A stretch of DNA of 64,000 nt from contig NZ_CANMCZ010000006.1 in NCBI RefSeq assembly GCF_947496485.1, positions 142,870 to 206,869 on the forward strand. Reading direction: 5' to 3'. The position numbers and the translations under genes are program-made. This document shows positions 37,319 through 45,630 of the stretch, in pieces (the first letter of the stretch is position 1; each line of letters starts with the position of its first letter). The notes under the pieces are model-generated. The model had not been told where the DNA came from. It ran no database searches and saw nothing but the letters and a program-made list of their open reading frames with translations. Source of the stretch: an uncultured Winogradskyella sp. (lineage in GTDB: Bacteria; Bacteroidota; Bacteroidia; Flavobacteriales; Flavobacteriaceae).

Positions 37319-38312
37319 CGTTTAAAAGGACTTCTTTTGTTGGTGCATTCATCATACCTTCTAACCCAGGAATCATTTTATTTATAAAATTAGCCATGTG
37401 CTGATAATCCATTTGATCCGCTTCGTCGTCAACATGATGGTAGTAATCATAATTAGTGAAATCGAAGGTTGAAATGGCATGTGCTGGCATATTTAGTTGT
37501 TTATAAAATGGAAAGTTATCAGATCTAAAGAACAACTGAAACTCTTTTGCCTTAGGAAAAAAACCAACCACTTCTTCACCAGCATATTTATTTAAGATAG
37601 GTGCAAAATTAGAACGGTTATAACCACTCATGTAAGCCATGGGAACATCAGCAGCTCTTGGTACACCAATCATTTCAAAATTGATCATAGTATAAGCATT
37701 GAAACCTTCATTCTTTAAACGTTCTGCCAAATGTGCCGAGCCTTTTAAACCTTTTTCTTCGGCATCATATAACGTCACTAATATACTTCGTTTATTAGTT
37801 TTTGATTGCGCAAAATACCTGGCAAATTCCATAGCTGCAATAGTACCAGAAGCATCATCATTTGCGCCATTTGCAATCGAATCTCCTTCTACAGCTCTAC
37901 CATTTCCAATATGATCGTAATGACCTCCTAGAATTATATATTCGCTTTTAAGTTTTGGATCGTTTCCTTCAACTATTCCAACGATATTGTATCCATCTAA
38001 ATCATTTAACTTAAATGAATCTCGATAGGTTTCAAAATAGGGTTTAATACTATTAGATTTAAAATACTTTTCGATAAAAACAGCTGCTTTTTCTATGCCC
38101 TCGCTACCTGTTTCTCTTCCTTTCAACTCGTCTGAAGCTAAATACTCCATACTCAATTTAATATCGTCAGCAGATATTGTAATATTATTTTGTTTTACTT
38201 TTTCAACGAGTTGTTTTGATTTATCATCCCCAGATTTATCCTCCACTACTTTACGACTAGAGGAACAAGCAATTAAAAAGACAATTAAAATTATTACAAG
38301 TGGTTTTTTCAT
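37311..38312 (-). CDS. M28-family zinc aminopeptidase, lipoprotein
   Basis: 333 residues. Lipobox FLIAC (Cys16). Zinc ligands are visible: GGHYDHIGNG (His, Asp), NDDASGT (bridging Asp), DAEEKGLKGS (Glu pair), and a late YDYYHHVDDEADQ. The fold matches bacterial leucyl or glutaminyl-cyclase-type M28 peptidases without the PA insert. Likely periplasmic or outer-membrane; it trims N-terminal residues from peptides. First gene of the operon with SDR and HAD. Confidence 0.93.
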   Translation of the reverse strand: MKKPLVIILIVFLIACSSSRKVVEDKSGDDKSKQLVEKVKQNNITISADDIKLSMEYLASDELKGRETGSEGIEKAAVFIEKYFKSNSIKPYFETYRDSFKLNDLDGYNIVGIVEGNDPKLKSEYIILGGHYDHIGNGRAVEGDSIANGANDDASGTIAAMEFARYFAQSKTNKRSILVTLYDAEEKGLKGSAHLAERLKNEGFNAYTMINFEMIGVPRAADVPMAYMSGYNRSNFAPILNKYAGEEVVGFFPKAKEFQLFFRSDNFPFYKQLNMPAHAISTFDFTNYDYYHHVDDEADQMDYQHMANFINKMIPGLEGMMNAPTKEVLLNDE

Positions 38313-38497
38313 ATTTTTATATTTGAGCTTAAAGATAAAGAACTAAAACTAGGTTTAAAATTAATTATTTCCTAATATTACATAGCTTAAGCCTCTATTA
38401 TTAAGATAGTTATTAGCTTCCCTTAATCTGAGTGTGTTTTTAATATTAGATTTTATTGTTAAAAGCACATTGTCCTACACTTTAAAACGAGAATAAA

Positions 38498-40915
38498 ATG
38501 GATTTTAAGCAGCTTCTTAAATTACTAATACTTATTGCTAGTATTCAACTTAGCGCTCAAGATAAGTTCGATATTTCTGGCTTAATCACAGATATAGATA
38601 ATAATGGTATTTCTTTCGCAAATGTGCTTTTGTTAAGATCTAATGATTCTACATTGATCAAAGGAACTATAACTGATGATAATGGTAGTTATAAAATCGA
38701 AAATATCAGTAACGGCAACTACATCGTTATGGGTAGTTATGTTGGTTTTCAAAAAACCTATTCAAAATCATTTAACTTAAGTAATACTTATACTGTTGAA
38801 ACCTTAGTTTTAAAAGAAGGAAACCAACTAGATGAAGTTTTGATTAAAGCTCAGAAACCATTGTATCAACAAAAAGTAGATCGTATGGTGATTAATGTTG
38901 AAAATAGTATAGTTTCCGCTGGCGGAACAGCATTAGAAGTATTAGAGCGGTCTCCAGGGATTAATATCAATAGACAAAGTAACAGCATTTCTATCGTTGG
39001 AAAAGAAGGGGTTGTAGTAATGATAAATGATAAAATTAGCTACATGCCAACATCTGGTTTAGTGCAGATGTTAGAGGGAATGAGTGCTGATAATATCGAA
39101 TCCATAGAATTAATAACTACACCACCAGCTAATTTTGATGCAGAAGGAAATGCTGGTTACATAAATATTGTATTAAAAAAACGTACTGATTTAGGTCTTA
39201 ATGGGTCTTATTCTATTGCCTTAGGTTATGGAAAAGGGATTACAAATAATGATAATATAAACTTTAACTATCGTAAAAAGAGCATAAACTTTTATGGCAG
39301 TTATGGTTTTTCTCTTGATGAAAGAGCGCAACAATTTAAAACCAGTCGGGAGTTTAATGATAATGGAGATTTAATAGCATCTAACACAGTAACTGATAGA
39401 GAACCTAATCAACGTAACCATAATCTTAGACTTGGATTAGATGTAAATACATCTGAAAAAACAATTATGGGTATTCTCGTTAGTGCTTTTGATAATAGAT
39501 GGTCTATGGATGCTGTTAACAATAATATTAATTCCGAAAATGGTAACCCTACATCTTTTGTAATCTTAGATAACGATGAAGTTAATCATTTAAAACATAT
39601 CGGTCTTAATTATAATATTAAGCATAATTTCACGGAAGATAAATTTCTTAGTTTCGATATTGATTACTTAAATTATGAGTTCGACAACCCAACAAATTAC
39701 CGTAACTCTTTTTTTGATGATAATAATACATTTACTAATAGTGAATTATTAAGAAGCGGAAAAGAAACACCATTAGAAACTTGGGTAAGTAAGTTAGATT
39801 ATAGTAACAGAGTAAATGAAAACTTAAAATTTGAGTTAGGCATAAAAGGTGTAAAAAATAATTTTGAAAACGATGTATCTGTCGATAATTTTGAAAACAA
39901 TATTTGGGTACCTGACCCAACATTAACAAACAAAAGTGTTTTAGATGAAAGTATCTATGCTGGTTATGGTGCTGTTGAATATGGAATTGATGAAAAAACG
40001 AGTTTTAAAGTAGGTCTTAGATATGAACATACAGATTCTAAATTAGATACAGATACACAAGGTACTGTCGTAGATAGAAATTACGGAATTTGGTTTCCAA
40101 GTGTTTTTATTAATAGGCAGATTAATGACACACTAAGTGTAAATTTAGCTTACTCTAAACGTATAACCAGACCTACCTTTAATGATTTAGCTCCGTTTGT
40201 AATATTCTTTGATCCAAATACTTTTTTATCTGGTAACGCTTCTTTACAACCAGCAATTTCTAATGCTTTCAAAGTTGACGTTAATTATAAATCGTATTTT
40301 TTATCACTTCAGTATACTAATGAAGATGCTTCTATTGCAAACTTTCAAGAACGTATAGACGAGGCTACTGGTAGATTAATTTTTGAAGCTGCTAACCTAG
40401 ACTATACAAGAACTTTTGGTGCAACTCTTGGTTTACCAATAAAGTTTTTTGATTGGTGGCGAACTCAAAATAATTTTACATTTATTAAACAAAAAGTTAG
40501 AACATTCTATAATGATGAGCCTATAGAATTAAGCTTGGGTAATTTCTCAGCTAATAGTACACACTCATTTAAAATATCCGAAAAGTTTACAGCAGAACTA
40601 TCTGGTTTTTACAATGGTCCAAGTTTCTTTGGTTCTGCAAAGTATAACGAAGTCTATGGTCTTAATGTAGGATTTCAGCAAAACTTTGGTGAAAAATGGG
40701 GAACACTAAAGTTCTCAATTAATGACTTTTTAGATAGTGTTAAGTTTACTGGAGGTACAGACTTACCCGAACAAAATATAAAAACCAACAACACATTCGA
40801 TTTTTCAAATAGAACTTTTGCTTTAACTTATTCTAGAAGTTTCGGTAACAATAAATTAAAATCATCTCGTAATCGTGAGACAGGTTCTGAAGAAGAACGA
40901 CGAAGAGTCAATTAA
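38498..40915 (+). CDS. Outer-membrane beta-barrel receptor-like protein (OMP_b-brl_3 type)
   Basis: 805 residues. Signal peptide (to LSAQ), carboxypeptidase-regulatory-like domain (about 22-115, FDISGLITDIDNNGISFANV), plug-like region (about 120-230; VMINDKISYMPTSGLVQMLEGM, ELITTPPANFDAEGNAGYINIVLKK) and a beta-barrel with the family ending in RSFGNNKLKSSRNRETGSEEERRRVN. Unlike classical TonB-dependent receptors the C-terminal basic/acid tail is long and no TonB box is plain. Ligand unknown. Monocistronic, with a hairpin terminator at the end. Confidence 0.88.
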   Translation: MDFKQLLKLLILIASIQLSAQDKFDISGLITDIDNNGISFANVLLLRSNDSTLIKGTITDDNGSYKIENISNGNYIVMGSYVGFQKTYSKSFNLSNTYTVETLVLKEGNQLDEVLIKAQKPLYQQKVDRMVINVENSIVSAGGTALEVLERSPGININRQSNSISIVGKEGVVVMINDKISYMPTSGLVQMLEGMSADNIESIELITTPPANFDAEGNAGYINIVLKKRTDLGLNGSYSIALGYGKGITNNDNINFNYRKKSINFYGSYGFSLDERAQQFKTSREFNDNGDLIASNTVTDREPNQRNHNLRLGLDVNTSEKTIMGILVSAFDNRWSMDAVNNNINSENGNPTSFVILDNDEVNHLKHIGLNYNIKHNFTEDKFLSFDIDYLNYEFDNPTNYRNSFFDDNNTFTNSELLRSGKETPLETWVSKLDYSNRVNENLKFELGIKGVKNNFENDVSVDNFENNIWVPDPTLTNKSVLDESIYAGYGAVEYGIDEKTSFKVGLRYEHTDSKLDTDTQGTVVDRNYGIWFPSVFINRQINDTLSVNLAYSKRITRPTFNDLAPFVIFFDPNTFLSGNASLQPAISNAFKVDVNYKSYFLSLQYTNEDASIANFQERIDEATGRLIFEAANLDYTRTFGATLGLPIKFFDWWRTQNNFTFIKQKVRTFYNDEPIELSLGNFSANSTHSFKISEKFTAELSGFYNGPSFFGSAKYNEVYGLNVGFQQNFGEKWGTLKFSINDFLDSVKFTGGTDLPEQNIKTNNTFDFSNRTFALTYSRSFGNNKLKSSRNRETGSEEERRRVN

Positions 40916-40948
40916 AAAATCCTGTTTCATAAATATGAAACAGGATTT
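40914..40948. terminator. Bidirectional terminator between the beta-barrel gene and pdhC
   Basis: Perfect stem CCTGTTTCAT / ATGAAACAGG with a 4-nt loop, flanked by A-run on one side and T-run on the other, so it can end transcripts from both the plus-strand receptor gene and the minus-strand pdhC. Confidence 0.85.
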
Positions 40949-40956
40949 TAATATTT

Positions 40957-40983
40957 AGATTCTGAAACAAGTTCAGAATGACA
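40957..40983. repeat. REP-like palindrome of a family common in flavobacterial intergenic DNA
   Basis: ATTCTGAA...TTCAGAAT palindrome with core ACAAG, followed by GACA. Its minus-strand reading, starting TGTCATTCTGAAC, matches from memory the short palindromes scattered between Bacteroidota genes. Only one copy was seen in this window. Confidence 0.45.
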
Positions 40984-40997
40984 TATCACTAATACAT

Positions 40998-42626
40998 TTA
41001 TACTAACATCGTCACAGGATTTTCAATATAACCTTTCAATGTTTGAAGGAATTGAGCACCTGTAGCACCATCAACTGTTCTGTGATCGCATGCTAAGCAC
41101 AATTTCATTGTATGACCTACTACAATTTGTCCATTTTTAACCACTGGTTTTTCAACAATGTTTCCTACCGATAAAATAGCCGAATTAGGTTGATTGATAA
41201 TAGACGTAAAGCTATCGATACCAAACATTCCTAAATTAGACACAGTAAACGTACTACCTTCCATTTCGTCTAAAGATAATTTCTTGTTTCTGGCTTTACC
41301 AGCATACTCTCTAACTGCTGCTCCAATTTGAGGTAAACTCTGTTCATTCGCAAATTTAACAACTGGAACTAACAATCCATCTGGCACTGCTACTGCAACA
41401 CCGATATGAACATGATTATTTAATTGCATTCTATCGTCAAACCATTGCGAGTTCACTTGCGGATGTTGTTTTAAAGCCAATGCACACGCTTTAACAATCA
41501 TGTCGTTATAAGAAATCTTCGTATCTGGAATAGAATTGTATTGTACTCTAAAAGCAATAGCATTTTCCATATCAAACTCCACATTTAAATAATAATGCGG
41601 CGCTGTAAACTTAGATTTAGCTAAATTTTTAGCTATCGCCTTACGCATATTCGAGTTTGGTACTTCATCAAAATCTTCTTGTCCTGTAGGAACAAATTTA
41701 CCTACAGAAGCTGTTTGTGCAGACGGAGTAAAGTTCTCTATATCACGTTTTACGATACGTCCATTTTCTCCTGAACCACTCACTTGAGATAAGTTGATTC
41801 CCTTTTCATCAGCCATTTTCTTAGCTAGAGGTGAAGCAAATATTCTTCCTCCAGAATTTGAAGCGGACGCTGATGTAGAACTTGAAACTTTTGGTGTTTC
41901 TGTTTTGGTTTCAACAGGCTTTGGAGCTTCTATTTTCTTTTCTTCTTTTTCAGTTTCTGTTTTAGCTTCAGAACCTGAAGCCTTAAAGTTTTTGGCTACT
42001 CCTGAAACATCAGTACCTGCTGGGCCAATAATAGCCAATAAAGCATCAACTTTAGCGGATTCACCTTCCTCTAATCCTATATGCAACAAGTTTCCTGATT
42101 GGAAAGATTCAAATTCCATCGTTGCTTTATCAGTTTCAATCTCAGCTAAAATATCACCTTCTTCAACCTCGTCACCAACTTTCTTCAACCAAGTTGCAAC
42201 AGTTCCTTCTTCCATAGTATCACTAAGACGTGGCATAGTAACAACTATAACCCCTTCAGGTAAATCTTCTTTAGACGAAGTTTCAAAATCTACATCAGAA
42301 ATATCTTTTTCTTCATCTTTAGACTCTGGTGCAGCTTCAGACTTTTCAACTTCTGTACTTCCATTTAGGTAGCTAGAAATATCCTCACCTTCGTCACCAA
42401 TAATAGCTAAAAGTGTATCTACTTTGGCAGTTTCTCCTTCTTGTATTCCGATATGCAGTAGAGTTCCTTCATTAAAAGATTCAAACTCCATAGTAGCTTT
42501 ATCAGTTTCAATTTCTGCTAAAATATCACCTTCTTCAATTTTGTCTCCAACTTTTTTCAACCAAGAGGCAACAGTACCCTCTTCCATGGTATCGCTCAAT
42601 CGCGGCATATTAATTACTTCTGCCAT
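40998..42626 (-). CDS. pdhC: Pyruvate dehydrogenase E2, dihydrolipoamide acetyltransferase
   Basis: 542 residues. Two lipoyl domains (about 1-76 and 127-203), each with the lipoylated Lys in ETDKATMEFES; an acidic linker; a peripheral-subunit-binding domain (about 260-295, FASPLAKKMADEKGINLSQV); and the catalytic core (about 315-542) with HRTVDG and an SNLGMFGIDSFT segment. Transfers acetyl groups from E1 to CoA. The gene follows pdhA by 3 bp, so the pair is an operon; an E1-beta gene is not adjacent, and E3 is elsewhere. Confidence 0.97.
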   Translation of the reverse strand: MAEVINMPRLSDTMEEGTVASWLKKVGDKIEEGDILAEIETDKATMEFESFNEGTLLHIGIQEGETAKVDTLLAIIGDEGEDISSYLNGSTEVEKSEAAPESKDEEKDISDVDFETSSKEDLPEGVIVVTMPRLSDTMEEGTVATWLKKVGDEVEEGDILAEIETDKATMEFESFQSGNLLHIGLEEGESAKVDALLAIIGPAGTDVSGVAKNFKASGSEAKTETEKEEKKIEAPKPVETKTETPKVSSSTSASASNSGGRIFASPLAKKMADEKGINLSQVSGSGENGRIVKRDIENFTPSAQTASVGKFVPTGQEDFDEVPNSNMRKAIAKNLAKSKFTAPHYYLNVEFDMENAIAFRVQYNSIPDTKISYNDMIVKACALALKQHPQVNSQWFDDRMQLNNHVHIGVAVAVPDGLLVPVVKFANEQSLPQIGAAVREYAGKARNKKLSLDEMEGSTFTVSNLGMFGIDSFTSIINQPNSAILSVGNIVEKPVVKNGQIVVGHTMKLCLACDHRTVDGATGAQFLQTLKGYIENPVTMLV

Positions 42627-42629
42627 AGC

Positions 42630-43631
42630 TTACTTAATTTTGTGATCTATAAATGGGTAATCTTCTTGCTCGTATACAACATCATACATAACGTTCTTTT
42701 CTGGAAATGGTGATTCATCTGCAAATTTCTCACATTCTGAAACGCGTTTCTTAACATCTTTGTCAATAGCTTTCAGGTCTTCTTCTGTAGCATATTTCTT
42801 TTCAAGAATAATATCTTTTACTTGCGTAATTGGATCGATTTTTTTGTATTCTTCAACCTCATCCTTTGTTCTGTAATGCTGCGCATCAGACATAGAGTGA
42901 CCTCTGTAACGGTAAGTTTTTACTTCTAAGAATGAAGGTCCACCACCTTTTCTGGCACGTTGAATCGCTTCATCAAAAGCCTCAGCAACTTTTATAGGAT
43001 TCATTCCATCCACAGGTCCAGAAGGCATATCGTAACCTAAACCTAGTTTCCAAATGTCAGTATGATTTGCAGTACGCTCTACAGACGTTCCCATGGCATA
43101 ACCATTATTTTCACAAACGAAAACTACTGGCAAATTCCATAGCATAGCTAAGTTAAATGTTTCGTGCAATGAGCCTTGTCTTGCAGCACCATCACCAAAA
43201 CAACAAATTGTTACTGCATCTTTATCATGATACTTATCACCAAAAGCAATACCTGCACCAAGAGGAATCTGACCACCTACAATTCCATGACCACCATAAA
43301 AACGGTGTTCTTTAGAGAAAATATGCATAGAGCCACCAAGACCTTGAGAGGTTCCTGTAGCCTTTCCAAACAATTCTGCCATGACGCGTTTTGGATCTAC
43401 TCCCATACCTATAGGCTGAACATGATTACGATATGCAGTAATCATCTTATCCTTAGTTAAGTCCATAGCATGTAAAGCACCTGCTAATACAGCTTCTTGT
43501 CCATTATATAAATGAAGGAAACCTCTAACTTTTTGTTGAATATAAACTGCGGCAAGTTTGTCTTCAAACTTTCGCCAGAATAACATATCCTCATACCACT
43601 TTAGGTAAACTGCTTTGGTTATTTTTTGCAT
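42630..43631 (-). CDS. pdhA: Pyruvate dehydrogenase E1 component, alpha subunit
   Basis: 333 residues. Thiamine diphosphate motif GDGAARQGSLHETFNLAMLW ... NN (ENNGYAMG), the phosphorylation-loop-like YRYRGHSMSDAQHYRT and the N-terminal FLHLYNGQEAV. As an E1 alpha it needs E1 beta, encoded elsewhere. Preceded by a good -7 box and a 3-bp junction with pdhC. Confidence 0.97.
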   Translation of the reverse strand: MQKITKAVYLKWYEDMLFWRKFEDKLAAVYIQQKVRGFLHLYNGQEAVLAGALHAMDLTKDKMITAYRNHVQPIGMGVDPKRVMAELFGKATGTSQGLGGSMHIFSKEHRFYGGHGIVGGQIPLGAGIAFGDKYHDKDAVTICCFGDGAARQGSLHETFNLAMLWNLPVVFVCENNGYAMGTSVERTANHTDIWKLGLGYDMPSGPVDGMNPIKVAEAFDEAIQRARKGGGPSFLEVKTYRYRGHSMSDAQHYRTKDEVEEYKKIDPITQVKDIILEKKYATEEDLKAIDKDVKKRVSECEKFADESPFPEKNVMYDVVYEQEDYPFIDHKIK

Positions 43632-43660
43632 GTGTTGATTAATTCATTAAAATAGAATAA

Positions 43661-43668
43661 CAAAAATA
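43661..43668 (-). promoter_or_regulatory. -7 box of the pdhA-pdhC promoter
   Basis: Minus-strand TATTTTTG, a perfect TAnnTTTG match, 29 bp before the pdhA ATG. The -33 element is not clear. Confidence 0.45.
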
Positions 43669-43743
43669 ACACATTACACAATAATGAAGAAACAGGATGT
43701 CGTAAAAAAACAGAAGATTATTGAATAATCTACAACAAAAAGT

Positions 43744-44226
43744 TTATAACACTGAATTATCAAAAAGAAGTGGTAGTAAATTAGCTAAGGAAGCTGATTT
43801 AACAACTTTTCCCTCTTTACCCATGAAATAAATTTCTATTGGTAGATTTTGTTTTATCTCATACTCTGCAATCGATTGTCTGCATGCACCGCATGGTGGA
43901 ATCGGTTTACTAGTCACCTGATTTTGAGACGATGCTGAAATTGCCATTTTTAAAATCTTAGCATTTGGGTATTTAGCACCAGCATAATAAATAGCTGTAC
44001 GCTCTGCACATAAACCTGAAGGATAGGATGCATTTTCCTGATTACTGCCAATGACAACTTCATTATTATCGAGTAAAATAGCAGCACCAACGTTGAATTT
44101 TGAATAAGGAGCATAGGCATTTTCTCTCGCCTTTACTGCTTTACTCATTAAATCTTGAATGGTTTGGGGAAGTTCATCGATATTTAAATAAACTTGTAAT
44201 GTGGTTTCTATTTTAACTTCCTTCAT
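43744..44226 (-). CDS. cdd: Cytidine deaminase
   Basis: 160 residues. Zinc and catalytic residues in LCAERTAIYYA (Cys-Ala-Glu) and PPCGACRQ (two Cys); NVGAAILLDNNEVVIGSNQENASYPSG is the substrate-binding block. Homotetrameric type by length. Deaminates cytidine and deoxycytidine in pyrimidine salvage. It lies between porV and pdhA; a terminator lies between porV and cdd, so it must have its own promoter. Confidence 0.95.
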   Translation of the reverse strand: MKEVKIETTLQVYLNIDELPQTIQDLMSKAVKARENAYAPYSKFNVGAAILLDNNEVVIGSNQENASYPSGLCAERTAIYYAGAKYPNAKILKMAISASSQNQVTSKPIPPCGACRQSIAEYEIKQNLPIEIYFMGKEGKVVKSASLANLLPLLFDNSVL

Positions 44227-44247
44227 GGCTTACAATTTACTTTAGAC

Positions 44248-44278
44248 AAAAAAACTATTGCTTTTATAAAACAATAGT
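44248..44278 (-). terminator. Rho-independent terminator after porV
   Basis: Inverted repeat ACTATTG / CAATAGT with an AT-rich inner loop, followed by a run of T in the minus-strand direction. Ends the porU-porV transcription before cdd. Confidence 0.75.
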
Positions 44279-44303
44279 CTTTTAATCTGATTAAAGTTAT
44301 ACT

Positions 44304-45554
44304 CTAATACTCATCATATTCGCCAGCACCAAAATTAAATGTTAGTGAAAAGCGTAATGTATTTTCTAATGGACTCTGAACTTTCGATGCAGAGAACAAA
44401 TATGATAGATCTACATTTATGGTTGTATATTTAAAACCTGCTCCTAAAGCAAAAAACTTACGCGCTCCTTTATCTTCAGCTTCATTAAAAAAACCTGCTC
44501 TGAAAGCAAAGTTTTCTTGATATGAATATTCTGCACCCAATGCCCATGTAAATTCTCTTAACTCTTCGCTAAATCCACCTGGTGCATCGCCAAAAGATTG
44601 AAAAACACCACTAAGAAAACTCACATCAGGATCCTGACCCGAAACAATTACATTACTATTGACCGGATTGTTAGGAAACCCTTCTAAATCGTCTTCATCT
44701 TCTTCATATGTGCCATTACCATTGTTGTCTGTAAATTGGTATTCGTCTCCTAATATAGGAGGTGTAGGTACTAATAGTTTACTTACCTCAGCTGTAACTG
44801 CCAACTTACTATACTCATCAAAAATAAAATCAAAACCCGCACCTAATCTTAAATTGGTAGGTTGGAAATTCTCTCTACCTCCATCATCATACTTAAATTT
44901 TGGTCCTAAGTTTTGAATTGCAAAACCAGCTCTCCAGCGACCATTAAAATCATTATACGCTTCTTCCTCTGATTGATAGTAACCTGTAATGTCTGCACTA
45001 AATGTACCAGCAGCATCTGCAGTTGGATCTACAGCAGCTATTCTTAAATCTGATCTCATATAACGCATGGCAACTGCCATAGAAAATTGATCTGCCAAAC
45101 GCAGAGTATAGGCTACATCTGCTGTAAATTCATTTGGTTTTACATTAATACCTGGATCGTTTTCACTTTGTGTTAAAGTGATTTCTCCTAAACTAAAGTA
45201 TTTAAAACTTGCGGAAATAGCACTGTATTCATTTAACCTATTAAAATAAGTAGCATAGCTAATAGAGATATCATTGACTAATTTACTTAGATATGGTGTA
45301 TAACTTAAACTGATTCCAGATTTAGCTTCTGAAAATGCATATTTCGCCGGATTCCATTGTTGTGAAAACCCGTCCACAGATGTTGCTACTCCCATATCTC
45401 CCATAGCCGCAGCTCTTGCATCGGGAGCAATAAGCATAAAGGGAACTCCTGTTGTTATAACTCTGCTGTCATTAGTTTTAGGAATTACTACTGTTTGACC
45501 ATATGTTAGGTTAAATGTAACAAAAGTGATTAGGGTTATTGCGTATTTCTTCAT
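44304..45554 (-). CDS. porV: Type IX secretion system outer-membrane protein PorV
   Basis: 416 residues from ATG (MKKYAITLITFVTFNLTYGQ signal). A TTG two codons upstream is possible but not needed. Opens with the PorV/PorQ conserved FLLIAPDARAAAMGDMGVATS-like block (residues about 30-55) and repeats of aromatic beta-strands; a YEEDEDDLEG loop. PorV is the FadL-like barrel that binds cargo sorting domains and delivers them to the PorU sortase in the attachment complex. It follows porU by 62 bp, and its promoter overlaps the porU end. Confidence 0.95.
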   Translation of the reverse strand: MKKYAITLITFVTFNLTYGQTVVIPKTNDSRVITTGVPFMLIAPDARAAAMGDMGVATSVDGFSQQWNPAKYAFSEAKSGISLSYTPYLSKLVNDISISYATYFNRLNEYSAISASFKYFSLGEITLTQSENDPGINVKPNEFTADVAYTLRLADQFSMAVAMRYMRSDLRIAAVDPTADAAGTFSADITGYYQSEEEAYNDFNGRWRAGFAIQNLGPKFKYDDGGRENFQPTNLRLGAGFDFIFDEYSKLAVTAEVSKLLVPTPPILGDEYQFTDNNGNGTYEEDEDDLEGFPNNPVNSNVIVSGQDPDVSFLSGVFQSFGDAPGGFSEELREFTWALGAEYSYQENFAFRAGFFNEAEDKGARKFFALGAGFKYTTINVDLSYLFSASKVQSPLENTLRFSLTFNFGAGEYDEY

Positions 45555-45600
45555 GTTCAATTTAGTTATTAATGCTAGTCTAGTAACATTAATTCGTTAA

Positions 45601-45630
45601 CAAATATAAATTATTATTATAGTATGACAA
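45601..45630 (-). promoter_or_regulatory. Promoter of porV, overlapping the 3' end of porU
   Basis: On the minus strand TTG, 19 bp, TATATTTG: a full match to the Bacteroidota TTG-N19-TAnnTTTG consensus. The -33 lies inside the last porU codons and the -7 in the 62-bp porU-porV gap. Confidence 0.65.

Noticed and set aside
41794..42372. 192-codon plus-strand frame antisense to pdhC
   Set aside because: Runs through the lipoyl and Ala/Pro-rich linker; Ser-rich shadow, no homologous pattern. The repeat seen within it is the duplicated lipoyl domain.
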